This document shows, one piece after another, positions 18,908-27,715 of a stretch of 64,000 nt of DNA. The stretch's first letter is position 1. Every line of letters begins with the position of its first letter. Origin of the DNA: Lentisphaerae bacterium GWF2_57_35. GTDB taxonomy: Bacteria > Verrucomicrobiota > Kiritimatiellia > CAIQIC01 > GWF2-57-35. Where the stretch lies: the NCBI GenBank assembly GCA_001804865.1, contig MHBK01000035.1, positions 1 through 64,000 of the forward strand, written 5' to 3'. The notes below the pieces were generated by a model, which saw only the letters and a program-made list of their open reading frames with translations, had not been told where the DNA came from and made no database searches. A program made the position numbers and the translations under genes.

Positions 18908-20659
18908 TCACTCCCGAATATCGACGATTCCGCCATTGAACATTTCCAGGGTCTTGCGGACCAAGGGATTGTTCACCCATTCCTGGCGGTTTTTGGCGGC
19001 GCCTGTTTTGGGCGGTTCCGGGGGCAGCGGGGCTGCCGGCGGAGCGTCTGCCTCGGTGGAGGGGCTCTCGGTCACACTTTGCATTTTAAAATCGCCGGGC
19101 AAAGTCGATTTGGCGTCCAAGACCATGAAATCCACGGTCACTTCCCGTTGCAGGGTATCGCTGATGGCCCGCTGTACCGCCCGGGGGCCGCGAGGGATTT
19201 GATTGATCTTATCTTTGCTGGCGGCAAATTCCGGATCGAAGCCGATGGTCACGTGGTTGCCCACCAAACGGAGAGGTTTGGCGTCCAGCAAATAAGTTTT
19301 GGCCAGCGAAGCGACATGGCCGACTTTTTCGACGATTTCGTGCCAGTTCCGGCTGAGCTTCACGATCGGATCCGAATCGTCGACTGTCGGCGCAGCCCGA
19401 CTGGCTGCAACGGCCTTGGCGGGTTCGTCGCGTATGGGAGCGCGAGCCGGGGGCTGGGAGGCCGCTGCCGGCGCAAACGAGGCCTTGGCTTCGGTCACCA
19501 TCATGGCCGGGCCGGGCCCTCCGCGTTGAAGGCTCTGCAACTGTTCGAGAATCTGCTCCAAGGTTACGACGACGGCCGCGCGGGAGCACCGGACGAGGGC
19601 CATTTCAAACAGGGTCCGTTTGGAAAGCGTATAGCGGAGCCGCCCGTCGGTCTCGGTCAGCACTTCCACGATGCGCAGGATGCGGGCCGGATCGGTCAGT
19701 TTGGCTTGGGCGTACAGGGTATCGAGTTGCGTTTCGGTGATATCCAGTCCGGTAATGTTTTCGCCCGCGTAGGAACAGATCAGGATGTTGCGGAAATGTT
19801 CGATCAGTTCCTGGACCAGCCGTTGAATGTCTTTGCCGGCGCGGTCGAGTTCGGCCACGATGCGCAGGGCTTGGAGAGCCTCGCCCTTCAGGACGGCCTC
19901 GGCCAGGCTTTCCAGCGTTCGGCGGGCCACCAGGCCGAAAACCGACAGCACGTCGCTTTCCTGAATTTTCTTGCCGCGAAAGGCGATCAATTGATCCAGC
20001 GCGGATTCCGCATCGCGCAAGCCGCCTTCCGCGCCGCGGGCAATGGCCAGGAGGGCGTCGGCATCGATGTCGACCTGCTCGGCCTGAGCAATTTCGGCCA
20101 GGCGTTGCACGATATCGCGCGCAGAGATGCGCCGCAAATCGAAGCGCTGGCAGCGGGAAATGATGGTGGCCGGGACCTTCTGGGGCTCGGTGGTGGCGAA
20201 GACGAATTTCACGTGCCGGGGCGGTTCTTCCAGCGTTTTTAGGAGGGCGTTGAAGGCGCCGGGGCTGAGCATGTGCACTTCGTCGATGATGTAAATCTTG
20301 AACGGGCCGCGCGCGGGGGCATAGCTGACCGTGTCGCGCAGGTCGCGGATGTAATCGACGCCGGTATTGGACGCGGCATCGAATTCCAGGACGTCGAGGC
20401 AATTGCCGGCCATGATTTCGCGGCAGGAATCGCATACGCCGCACGGGACCGGCGTGGGTCCCTTCTGGCAATTGAGGGCCTTGGCGAGAATACGGGCGGT
20501 GGACGTCTTGCCGGTGCCCCGGGGGCCGACAAAGAGGTAGGCATGGGCGACCCGATCGGTTTCGATCGCGTTTTTCAGCGTCTGCGTGACATGGTCCTGC
20601 CCCACCACATCGGTGAACAATTGGGGCCGCCACTTTCTTGCCAAGACTTCGTATGCCAT
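18908..20659 (-). CDS. dnaX: DNA polymerase III subunit gamma/tau
   Basis: The protein has 583 residues. It carries the DnaX AAA+ clamp-loader core: Walker A GPRGTGKT (about 45-52), a four-cysteine zinc module (CQKGPTPVPCGVCDSC), Walker B/DExx 'DEVHML', sensor 1 'FATTEPQKV' and the SRC motif 'SRCQRFDLRRI'. Residues beyond about 370 form the more variable tau part, ending in a short acidic segment. GGAGGAGC precedes ATG 20659. I see no obvious slippery heptamer that would make a separate gamma form. It heads the dnaX-ybaB-recR block. Confidence 0.97.
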   Translation of the reverse strand: MAYEVLARKWRPQLFTDVVGQDHVTQTLKNAIETDRVAHAYLFVGPRGTGKTSTARILAKALNCQKGPTPVPCGVCDSCREIMAGNCLDVLEFDAASNTGVDYIRDLRDTVSYAPARGPFKIYIIDEVHMLSPGAFNALLKTLEEPPRHVKFVFATTEPQKVPATIISRCQRFDLRRISARDIVQRLAEIAQAEQVDIDADALLAIARGAEGGLRDAESALDQLIAFRGKKIQESDVLSVFGLVARRTLESLAEAVLKGEALQALRIVAELDRAGKDIQRLVQELIEHFRNILICSYAGENITGLDITETQLDTLYAQAKLTDPARILRIVEVLTETDGRLRYTLSKRTLFEMALVRCSRAAVVVTLEQILEQLQSLQRGGPGPAMMVTEAKASFAPAAASQPPARAPIRDEPAKAVAASRAAPTVDDSDPIVKLSRNWHEIVEKVGHVASLAKTYLLDAKPLRLVGNHVTIGFDPEFAASKDKINQIPRGPRAVQRAISDTLQREVTVDFMVLDAKSTLPGDFKMQSVTESPSTEADAPPAAPLPPEPPKTGAAKNRQEWVNNPLVRKTLEMFNGGIVDIRE

Positions 20660-20768
20660 GAATGCTCCTCCACCTTCGTCCGTCGGGCCGGGTTTTCCAT
20701 CGGCTCGAATAAAGACCGTGCACTCTGGGTTGACAGTTATTCGAGGTTGAACAGCTCATCCTCGCACA

Positions 20769-20867
20769 GGGCCAGGTAGACCTACGGCGCCCGAAAATCA
20801 TGGTTTACCGTTGCTACCTTCCGGTCCTGGCGGGCTTCACCGGCCTTCGTCGCATAGGGCCCAGCCC
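20769..20867 (-). ncRNA. ffs: Signal recognition particle RNA (small bacterial type)
   Basis: The minus strand contains the diagnostic SRP domain IV core: CCAGGACCGGAAGGTAGCAA with its GGAA tetraloop and the asymmetric AGCA side. It is flanked by complementary arms that close at GGGCC (20769-20773) and the GGGCC run near 20857-20862. The length of about 100 nt fits the short 4.5S-type RNA. Exact ends are estimated. It lies about 110 bp upstream of dnaX. Confidence 0.93.
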
Positions 20868-21003
20868 ATTGTGCTTTGGACAAGCCATCCCGCACCCTCA
20901 TAACCGCCTTGCCAGAGGCACGGCGTGAATAAACCTAGAGGGAAGCACTTCAAATAGCAAGCCGAAGAAGCGAAATGGAGAGAAGGACAGAGTCGTCTCA
21001 CCT

Positions 21004-21043
21004 CAACACTCCATCACTCCACGGCTCCAACACCCCAGTCCCC
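21004..21043. repeat. Intergenic octamer array, second locus
   Basis: Five consecutive 8-bp units (CAACACTC, CATCACTC, CACGGCTC, CAACACCC, CAGTCCCC) with consensus CANNRCTC. This is the same octamer family as 18813-18897, just downstream of argC. Confidence 0.85.
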
Positions 21044-21056
21044 TTCCCCCCATTCT

Positions 21057-22115
21057 TCACGGGTATTGGCCGGGCTGATTCAAGCCGGTCGTTTCGGGCA
21101 GGCCGAACAGGATGTTCATGTTCTGCAAGGCGTTGCCGGCCTGGCCCTTCATCAGGTTGTCGATGTGCGAAACGATCCGCATGCGGTTTGTCCGTTCGTC
21201 CACGTCGACGATCAAATTGCAGTAGTTGGTGCCGCGCACGTGCATGGTGCCGATGGCGGCGTTCCTGTCGAAGATGCGGATGAAGGCGTTGTCCTGGTGG
21301 TAGGCCTTATAGGCGTCCATGACATCCGACGGCTTGATGCCGGCCGCCAGCGTTCCATACAGGCACGACAGAATGCCCCGGCAAACCGGAACGACTTGCG
21401 CGGTGAAGGTGACGCGAACTTCGCCTCCCGCCAGCCGGCCCAATTCCCGTTCGACTTCCACGGTATGCTGGTGGCCGCTCAGCCGATAGGCATTCATGTG
21501 ATCGTACCGCGCCGGATAATGGAAAACGGCCGACGGCTTCTTGCCGGCCCCGGAGACGCCGGTTTTGCAGTCGCAAATGATGCTGTTGGCTTCGAGTAAT
21601 TTATTCTTCGCCGCGGGCGCAAGGCCCAGCAGGCAGCTCACGGCAAAACAGCCGGGATTGCCGACGAGCTTGGTGTCCGCCTTGTAATCCGCCCGCCGTA
21701 ATTCCGGCAGGCCATAGACCGACATCGGCAACAGCTCGGGCGCCTTGTGTTGAGGGTCCTTCCCAATGCGCCGGGCATAGTCCTGATAGCCGGGCAAGTC
21801 GTTGAAGCGGAAATCGCCGCTATAGTCGATCACCTTGGCGCCGCGGGCCAGTTCGGCTTTGGCTGTTTGCATCCCTACCCCGTCGGGCGTGGAAAAGAAG
21901 ACCACATCCGCCGGCTCCTGGGCCTTGGGATCGTCGGGCGCCAGGACGATTTTATCGCAAAATCCCGTCAAATGCGGATAAACCGCGCCGATCGGCTGGC
22001 CGATATCCGAGGTGCTGACGAGGCAAGTAATCTCGGCTTCCGGATGCCGCAGGAGCAATTCCGTGATGCCCACCCCGCCATAGCCGCCACATCCAATGAC
22101 TTTAGCTTTAATCAT
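21057..22115 (-). CDS. argC: N-acetyl-gamma-glutamyl-phosphate reductase
   Basis: The protein has 352 residues. It reduces N-acetylglutamyl phosphate to the semialdehyde in arginine synthesis, using NADPH. It shows the N-terminal Rossmann motif 'VIGCGGYGGVGITELLLRHP' and the catalytic cysteine in 'VGNPGCFAVSCLLGL'. I prefer ATG 22115, which has AAGGAAGG 7 nt upstream, over the in-frame TTG six codons earlier. No other arg genes are adjacent. Confidence 0.95.
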   Translation of the reverse strand: MIKAKVIGCGGYGGVGITELLLRHPEAEITCLVSTSDIGQPIGAVYPHLTGFCDKIVLAPDDPKAQEPADVVFFSTPDGVGMQTAKAELARGAKVIDYSGDFRFNDLPGYQDYARRIGKDPQHKAPELLPMSVYGLPELRRADYKADTKLVGNPGCFAVSCLLGLAPAAKNKLLEANSIICDCKTGVSGAGKKPSAVFHYPARYDHMNAYRLSGHQHTVEVERELGRLAGGEVRVTFTAQVVPVCRGILSCLYGTLAAGIKPSDVMDAYKAYHQDNAFIRIFDRNAAIGTMHVRGTNYCNLIVDVDERTNRMRIVSHIDNLMKGQAGNALQNMNILFGLPETTGLNQPGQYP

Positions 22116-22256
22116 GATAAACCTTCCTTTCAAAAATCCGGGCGACTATGCGACGAAACGGCGGTCCAAGTCAAGAAAGGGAAGATTGATTGGAGCCTGC
22201 TTATCGGCAGTTGACAAATTGCCTCCGCTGTACAATTCTTCTATCAGAAAGACCTC

Positions 22257-24281
22257 ATGAAGAAGCCTCAACAAAGAAAAAGGAAACCTTCTCCGCCCAG
22301 TCTGCCGGGAACGCCCGAACACTCCCCTGTCCAGCAACGCATCGAGAACCAATTGCGCGAAAGCGAAGAGCGTTGCAGGCAGTTGGTGATTCTGTCGCCC
22401 GTAGGCATCACAGTATCGCAGGATGGCCTGATCGTTTTTATCAATCCGGCGGGCCTGGAGATTATGGGCGCGCGCGACGAATCGCAACTGGTGAACACGC
22501 CCATCATGGAGCTCGTCCATCCGGATGACCGCGCGCGGATTCAAAAGAAAGCGGACCACCTGCGAAACGGCCTGCGGTCCATGATCATGATGGAAACCCG
22601 CATCATGAGGCTCGACGGACGGATTATCACCGTCGAAGGCCGAGCCACGCTCATCACGTATAACGGCAAGCCGGCGGTGCAAAGCATCATCACGGACATT
22701 ACCGAGCGCAAGGAAGTCGAGGAAGCCCAGCGCAAGGAAATCGATTTTGCCTATAACCTGGTCCAGGCCCTTCCGGCATTTTTTGCGGCCATCAGCCACG
22801 ACAATCGGGTCATCCTGATGAATGCCGCCATGCTCGGTTCGTTGGGGTACCGGCTGGAAGAAGTCGTGGGGATGGATTTTCTGACCCAATTCGTGCCTGC
22901 CGCCGAACGGGAAGCCGCGGCCGCATCCTTCAAGAAGATGCTCGATTATCATCAACCGTTGCTGAGCGAGAGTTCCCTGCTCCGGCGGGACGGACACGAA
23001 CTGGTCGTGGAATGGCATGGGCGGCCGGTACTCAAGGAAAATGGCGAAATAGACTATTTTTTTGTGGTCGGCGTGGATCTCACGGAACGGCGGAGGGCCG
23101 AGGAGGAGCGTAAACGGCTTGAAGTGCAGATTCAGCGCGCACAAAAGCTCGAGAGTCTCGGCGTGCTGGCCGGCGGGATTGCGCACGACTTCAACAACAT
23201 CCTCGTCAACATTCTGGGCAATGCCGATCTCGCCTTGCTGGATCTGGCGGCCGACTCGCTGGTACGGCCGCGCCTTGAAGACATCAAAAAGGCCGGACTG
23301 CGAGCCTCGGAATTGAGCAATCAGATGCTGGCCTATTCCGGCAAAGGACGGTTCCTCGTTCAGCGGCACAATCTCAACAAGCTGGTCGAGGACATGGTCA
23401 ATCTGCTCAAGGTGTCGGTGTCCAAGAAAGCGGTCATCAAATATCATTTTACCGACAACCTGCCGCCCATCGAGGCCGACAGCGCCCAAATCCGTCAAGT
23501 GATCATGAACCTGATTACCAACGCCTCCGAGGCGATTGGCGACAAGGACGGCTTGATTACGATCAGCACCGGGTTGGCGGATGTGGACGGGCACTATCTG
23601 GCCGAAACGTATTTGCACGACGATCTGCCGGCGGGACGCTACATCTATCTGGATATCGCCGACAACGGCAGCGGCATGGACGCTCAAACCAAGGCCAAGT
23701 TGTTCGATCCCTTTTTCACCACCAAGTTCATCGGACGGGGCTTGGGGCTGGCGGCCGTTTTGGGCATTGTACGAGGCCATCGCGGCGCCATCAAGGTCCT
23801 AAGCGAGCTGGGCAGAGGCACGACGTTCCGCGTCCTATTCCCCTGCTCCGATATGCTGGTGGAAGTCGAACCCGACAATGAACCCGCTTCGAAAGTGGAA
23901 TGGGCCGGGTCCGGCACCATCCTCGTGGTCGATGACGAAGACGGCGTGCGCATGGTCTTGCGGATGATGCTGGAACGCTTTGGGTTTACCGTCCTCACGG
24001 CAGCCGATGGGTTGGATGCCATTAACGTATATAGCGAAGATCCGGATGGCATCTCCGCCGTCATCCTAGACTTGTCCATGCCGCACATGAGCGGCCAGGA
24101 AGTCTTCCGATCCTTACGGGAAATCAATCCGGACGTCCGCGTGATTCTATCCAGCGGCTACACCGCCGAGCACGCCCGCAGCCAGTTCCTGGATTTGCTG
24201 CCCGACGGCTTTGTTCAAAAGCCCTATGTCACCCATGCCTTGCTCAGCGCCGTGCGTACGGCCTTGCAGGCGGGGGCGTAG
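22257..24281 (+). CDS. Soluble PAS-PAS hybrid histidine kinase with receiver domain
   Basis: The protein has 674 residues and no membrane segment or signal peptide, so it probably senses an intracellular cue. Order: basic N-terminus; PAS 1 (about 40-150, 'ITDITERKE'); PAS 2 (about 165-285, 'GVDLTERRR'); HisKA with the phospho-acceptor His in 'GGIAHDFNNIL' (about 310); HATPase_c with N box 'MNLITNASEAI' and G boxes 'IADNGSGM', 'GRGLGLAAVLG' (about 410-540); then a receiver with 'VVDDEDG', Asp in 'VILDLSMP' (about 605) and Lys in 'QKPY'. It has no adjacent response regulator or output domain, so its target must be elsewhere. It is transcribed divergently from argC. Confidence 0.93.
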   Translation: MKKPQQRKRKPSPPSLPGTPEHSPVQQRIENQLRESEERCRQLVILSPVGITVSQDGLIVFINPAGLEIMGARDESQLVNTPIMELVHPDDRARIQKKADHLRNGLRSMIMMETRIMRLDGRIITVEGRATLITYNGKPAVQSIITDITERKEVEEAQRKEIDFAYNLVQALPAFFAAISHDNRVILMNAAMLGSLGYRLEEVVGMDFLTQFVPAAEREAAAASFKKMLDYHQPLLSESSLLRRDGHELVVEWHGRPVLKENGEIDYFFVVGVDLTERRRAEEERKRLEVQIQRAQKLESLGVLAGGIAHDFNNILVNILGNADLALLDLAADSLVRPRLEDIKKAGLRASELSNQMLAYSGKGRFLVQRHNLNKLVEDMVNLLKVSVSKKAVIKYHFTDNLPPIEADSAQIRQVIMNLITNASEAIGDKDGLITISTGLADVDGHYLAETYLHDDLPAGRYIYLDIADNGSGMDAQTKAKLFDPFFTTKFIGRGLGLAAVLGIVRGHRGAIKVLSELGRGTTFRVLFPCSDMLVEVEPDNEPASKVEWAGSGTILVVDDEDGVRMVLRMMLERFGFTVLTAADGLDAINVYSEDPDGISAVILDLSMPHMSGQEVFRSLREINPDVRVILSSGYTAEHARSQFLDLLPDGFVQKPYVTHALLSAVRTALQAGA

Positions 24282-24291
24282 GGAGAAGTGG

Positions 24292-24326
24292 CAGTTGCCA
24301 GTAATCAGTGAGCAGTTGTCGGTGTC
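24292..24326. repeat. Intergenic heptamer array
   Basis: Consecutive 7-bp units CAGTTGC, CAGTAAT, CAGTGAG, CAGTTGT, CGGTGTC (consensus CAGTNNN) lie between the histidine kinase and the AddA-like gene. The design is the same as the hexamer, octamer and decamer arrays elsewhere in the window. Confidence 0.85.
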
Positions 24327-24391
24327 GGGAAGCTTTTTGGAGACGGGGCGCCCTCGCCCCGGTTTTCGCTGCGGCAAGCCAGGCGCGAAGA

Positions 24392-27300
24392 TTACGATGA
24401 TGAGGGCGAAACGAATTCCATGATTTTCTTCAAGCTTTCCTCCGCTTGGCCGGGAGGAATGTCAACGACCCGGGCCACCTGTGTAAACAACAAGCACAGC
24501 CGGATGTTCGATGCCTTCAGACCCAGCATGCGGGACAAGGCCCAGCCGTAGAGCGCCAACTGCGGAGTGTAGTGCTCCGTGAGCGCCTGGATGTCGCGGT
24601 CGGAGAGCGCCTGATTGCTTTTATAATCTAGAATCACGGCATCGAGCGGCCGGCCTTGGGCATCCTTTCGAATGACCACCCGGTCGAATATTCCCGAGAC
24701 CCAACGGCCGTCGAGGATGATTTCAAAAGGTTTTTCGCGCCAAAGTTCATACGCGTCTTTTGGTTTCGATAAGACCTCCCGGACGTCGCGTGCTTCAAGA
24801 ACGGCCTTGAAATGCGACGCGATGCGGGCTTTAAGCGCGGCCGATGCGTTGGAATGCTTTTCCCATCTGGCGAGGACGGCCCCGACGTGGGTCTCTTCCA
24901 GCCATTCCATGCGCTCGAATAATTCGTGGACCGCCGTACCGAATTCGAGACTCTCGGAAGCGGCCGGCGCAAACAAGGCGGCGCCGGATTGAAGACCTTC
25001 GACCACCGCAGAGGGTTCGACCAGCATCAGCCGCGAACGGCCGTCTGTCGCGCCCTTGGAAATGGAGGCCAGCGGTTTGGACGGCTTGCCGGACTCTTCC
25101 TTTCTGGTCCTCGGGATTTCATCAAACCAATTGGGTCGGCCGGTTTCATACAGCAGTCCAACGGCTTCTCCCGCCAGCTCCACGGCGCGCGCCGCTTTCG
25201 GTTTGGGTTCCCCGGTCAATTGCCGTTTGACCAGCGTAGCTGGATATTCGGCTTTCGAGGACGCTCCAACAGGGCTGGCGATCACGTACAACGCCCGGCG
25301 CGCGCGCGTCAGGGCGACGTAGAGCACGCATAACTCTTCGAAACAGGAGGCTTCGTCCTTGAGCGCTATTTGCTCGCGCAAGACAGGGTCCGCATTGGCG
25401 ATAATGCGCCGGGGCATTTTGAGGGTCCACAGCGGCTGTTCGTCGGACGGATCGGTCGCAACCACGCAATCCAGATCGCCGGCGCCGAGAATGCCCTTGT
25501 TTTGCAGCTCGGGCAACACGACCCAATCGAAGCCCAGGCCCTTGGACTGATGAATGGTCATGACGCGAATTGCATTTTCGCTGGTCGATTCATAGATCTT
25601 GTAATGCTCCATGAAATACAGAAACGCGTCCGCGTCATGCTCGAGGGTCTGATCGAAAAGACCGGCCGCATTCTCCAAATCTTTCAAGCGCTTTCGCCCA
25701 AAGTCGTCCAGCGGCGCCTCGGCATTCAATCGCCGCCCCCAGGTGCGCATGAATTCCCGGAAGCCCCTGACGCGGATTTCTTCCAGCAGTTCGATGGAAA
25801 AAAATTCGCGCGTAACTTTGCGTTCGGAAAGGCTCTCCTTCAGGGGACTCATCAGCACATGATACCATGCCCGCGTATCGCCGGGATGAGCGGCGAACTT
25901 GACCAGCGAGAGCAACACGGACACGACCGGCGAATCGTCGATGGCCGCATGGCCTTCATGCACGACCGCCATCCCCAGACATTCCCGGCGCAGATAATTT
26001 ACCACTTCCGCGCCCTGCGCATTGGATCGCACCAGCACGGCGGTGGACAAACCGCGAGCCAGCGGATCGACCTGCTTCAGCACGCGTGCGAGCACGCGGT
26101 ATCGATCCGGCGCATCCGGGGACTCGCCGTCCGCGCCCGACAACGGTTCGAGCAGCGCGGCATACCCGACGGCGGGCACCACCTTCTCCTGGCAGGTGTG
26201 CGTCTGCCACAAGGCTTCCCAATTTTCCCGCAAGCCCACAGGCCATTCCACATCGTCCGGCAAATGTCCGAACACGCGGTTGACCGTGTCGATGATCGGC
26301 TGGGCCGAACGAAAGGATTTGACCAGGGGCGGCACGGGTTCGAACAACGGCCCGTACTCTTCCAGAATGCGATTGAACAGCCGGGCATTGCCGCCGCGCC
26401 AGCCGTGAATGGCCTGTTTGACGTCGCCCACATAGAAGAACGAGCGGCGGCCGCTGTCGTCCTGCAACACTTCGGAAACCAGATTCCGCAAGGCCTCCCA
26501 CTGCAAGTCGCTGGTGTCCTGGAATTCGTCCAACAGCCAGTGATCGAGCGAGGAATCCAGCCGGAAATCGATGTAGAGCAATTCGTCGGAGCGGGATTGG
26601 AAGCTGAGTTTGCGGCCGGTTCCCGACGGGCTATTGCCGGTCAGCAAGTATTGCGCATCGGCAAACGTCAGCCGTCCCCGACGCCGCGCATGCTCGTTGT
26701 AGAGTCGCTCGTACTGGTCCAACACGCTGAAAAGCCCGCTGGTTTGCCGCAGCGAACGGCGAATCTCGACCCGCTTGATATGCTGGATCAGTTGATGAAG
26801 TCCTTTGGCGATATCGCCCCGCAGTTCGTTTTCCTTCCGGTAATACGAAATGGTTGCGCCGCCTTCTTTGAGGTCTTCCTCCTGGTTTAGCAACGCCTGA
26901 AAAACCGCATTGTCGAGCGCCGAGGTCCATGCGCTGAACTCGTTGAAGGAGCCCGCGAAATCGACGATCTTGAGCAACACCTTGGCGAACCGCTCGTCGT
27001 AGCCCGCTTCGGGAATGAGTTCCTTTATCAGCAGAGCCAGTTTCAAGACATCGGCGCCGGCCTTCTGCCATTCGGCGCCGTCGGACCAGATGACCGATTC
27101 GCTGCCCCACGCCTCCTGCCGGGGCAGCGCCATGTATTCGGCCCGATACGCTTCCAGCACGGCGTCGAGATTTCGGCCCAGGCCTTTTTCCTCCCGGCCG
27201 AACGTCGCCTGCTTGAAAGCTTCAAGAAATGCTTGCTGGGCGCTCTCTCGGATGTTCTGGGGATTCAGCACCTTGTTAAGTACATCCCATCGCACGGCCT

Positions 27301-27715
27301 TGGCAAGCGCTCCGTCGTTATCCATGATTTGCAAATCGGCGGAGATGCCCAGTTCCATGGGAAACGCGGACACGACGCCGATCGTGAAGCTGTCGAGCGT
27401 CCCCACGTGCAGCCGCGACAACTGATCCAGCAGGCTGCGCAGCATCTTCAGGAAATCGAGCCGCCGCAGTTCGGGCTTTTGAAGGCGAACGCTCATGGAC
27501 TGGGCGGCCGCATCGGACAGCGACGCATCGCAGAGATAGCGAACGATCGAATCGAAAATTTCGGCGGCGGCTTTGCGGGAAAAGGTCAGCGCGACGATCC
27601 GATCCGGCGCCACGCCCAAGGCCAGCAAGCGGATGAACCGATGCGCGAGCGCATAGGTTTTTCCCGAGCCGGCCGAGGCGGCAATCGATTGATGGCGAAT
27701 CGTCACGGGATTCAT
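24392..27715 (-). CDS. addA: AddA-like UvrD-family helicase-nuclease
   Basis: The protein has 1107 residues. Helicase motifs run in order: Walker A 'IAASAGSGKTYALA' at the N-terminus, 'LTFSRKAAAEI', 'LLDEFQDTSDLQW', 'GDVKQAIHGWRGG', 'VMTIHQSKGLGFDWVVLPEL' and 'YVALTRARRALYVI'. The C-terminus has a PD-(D/E)XK nuclease core ('DAVILDYKSNQ', then 'YTPQLALYGWAL'). This architecture defines AddA/RexA and RecB-type subunits, which resect double-strand breaks. The partner gene overlaps by 4 bp, which supports an AddAB-type complex rather than a lone UvrD. A RecBCD assignment is less likely because no RecC/RecD is present. Confidence 0.88.
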   Translation of the reverse strand: MNPVTIRHQSIAASAGSGKTYALAHRFIRLLALGVAPDRIVALTFSRKAAAEIFDSIVRYLCDASLSDAAAQSMSVRLQKPELRRLDFLKMLRSLLDQLSRLHVGTLDSFTIGVVSAFPMELGISADLQIMDNDGALAKAVRWDVLNKVLNPQNIRESAQQAFLEAFKQATFGREEKGLGRNLDAVLEAYRAEYMALPRQEAWGSESVIWSDGAEWQKAGADVLKLALLIKELIPEAGYDERFAKVLLKIVDFAGSFNEFSAWTSALDNAVFQALLNQEEDLKEGGATISYYRKENELRGDIAKGLHQLIQHIKRVEIRRSLRQTSGLFSVLDQYERLYNEHARRRGRLTFADAQYLLTGNSPSGTGRKLSFQSRSDELLYIDFRLDSSLDHWLLDEFQDTSDLQWEALRNLVSEVLQDDSGRRSFFYVGDVKQAIHGWRGGNARLFNRILEEYGPLFEPVPPLVKSFRSAQPIIDTVNRVFGHLPDDVEWPVGLRENWEALWQTHTCQEKVVPAVGYAALLEPLSGADGESPDAPDRYRVLARVLKQVDPLARGLSTAVLVRSNAQGAEVVNYLRRECLGMAVVHEGHAAIDDSPVVSVLLSLVKFAAHPGDTRAWYHVLMSPLKESLSERKVTREFFSIELLEEIRVRGFREFMRTWGRRLNAEAPLDDFGRKRLKDLENAAGLFDQTLEHDADAFLYFMEHYKIYESTSENAIRVMTIHQSKGLGFDWVVLPELQNKGILGAGDLDCVVATDPSDEQPLWTLKMPRRIIANADPVLREQIALKDEASCFEELCVLYVALTRARRALYVIASPVGASSKAEYPATLVKRQLTGEPKPKAARAVELAGEAVGLLYETGRPNWFDEIPRTRKEESGKPSKPLASISKGATDGRSRLMLVEPSAVVEGLQSGAALFAPAASESLEFGTAVHELFERMEWLEETHVGAVLARWEKHSNASAALKARIASHFKAVLEARDVREVLSKPKDAYELWREKPFEIILDGRWVSGIFDRVVIRKDAQGRPLDAVILDYKSNQALSDRDIQALTEHYTPQLALYGWALSRMLGLKASNIRLCLLFTQVARVVDIPPGQAEESLKKIMEFVSPSSS

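Noticed and set aside
18908..20659. Programmed frameshift producing a gamma subunit from dnaX
   Set aside because: I found no A AAA AAG-type slippery site at the expected position after the AAA+ core.
22146..23780. Minus-strand open frame of 544 codons
   Set aside because: It is antisense to the hybrid histidine kinase, where PAS, HisKA and ATPase motifs are all on the plus strand.
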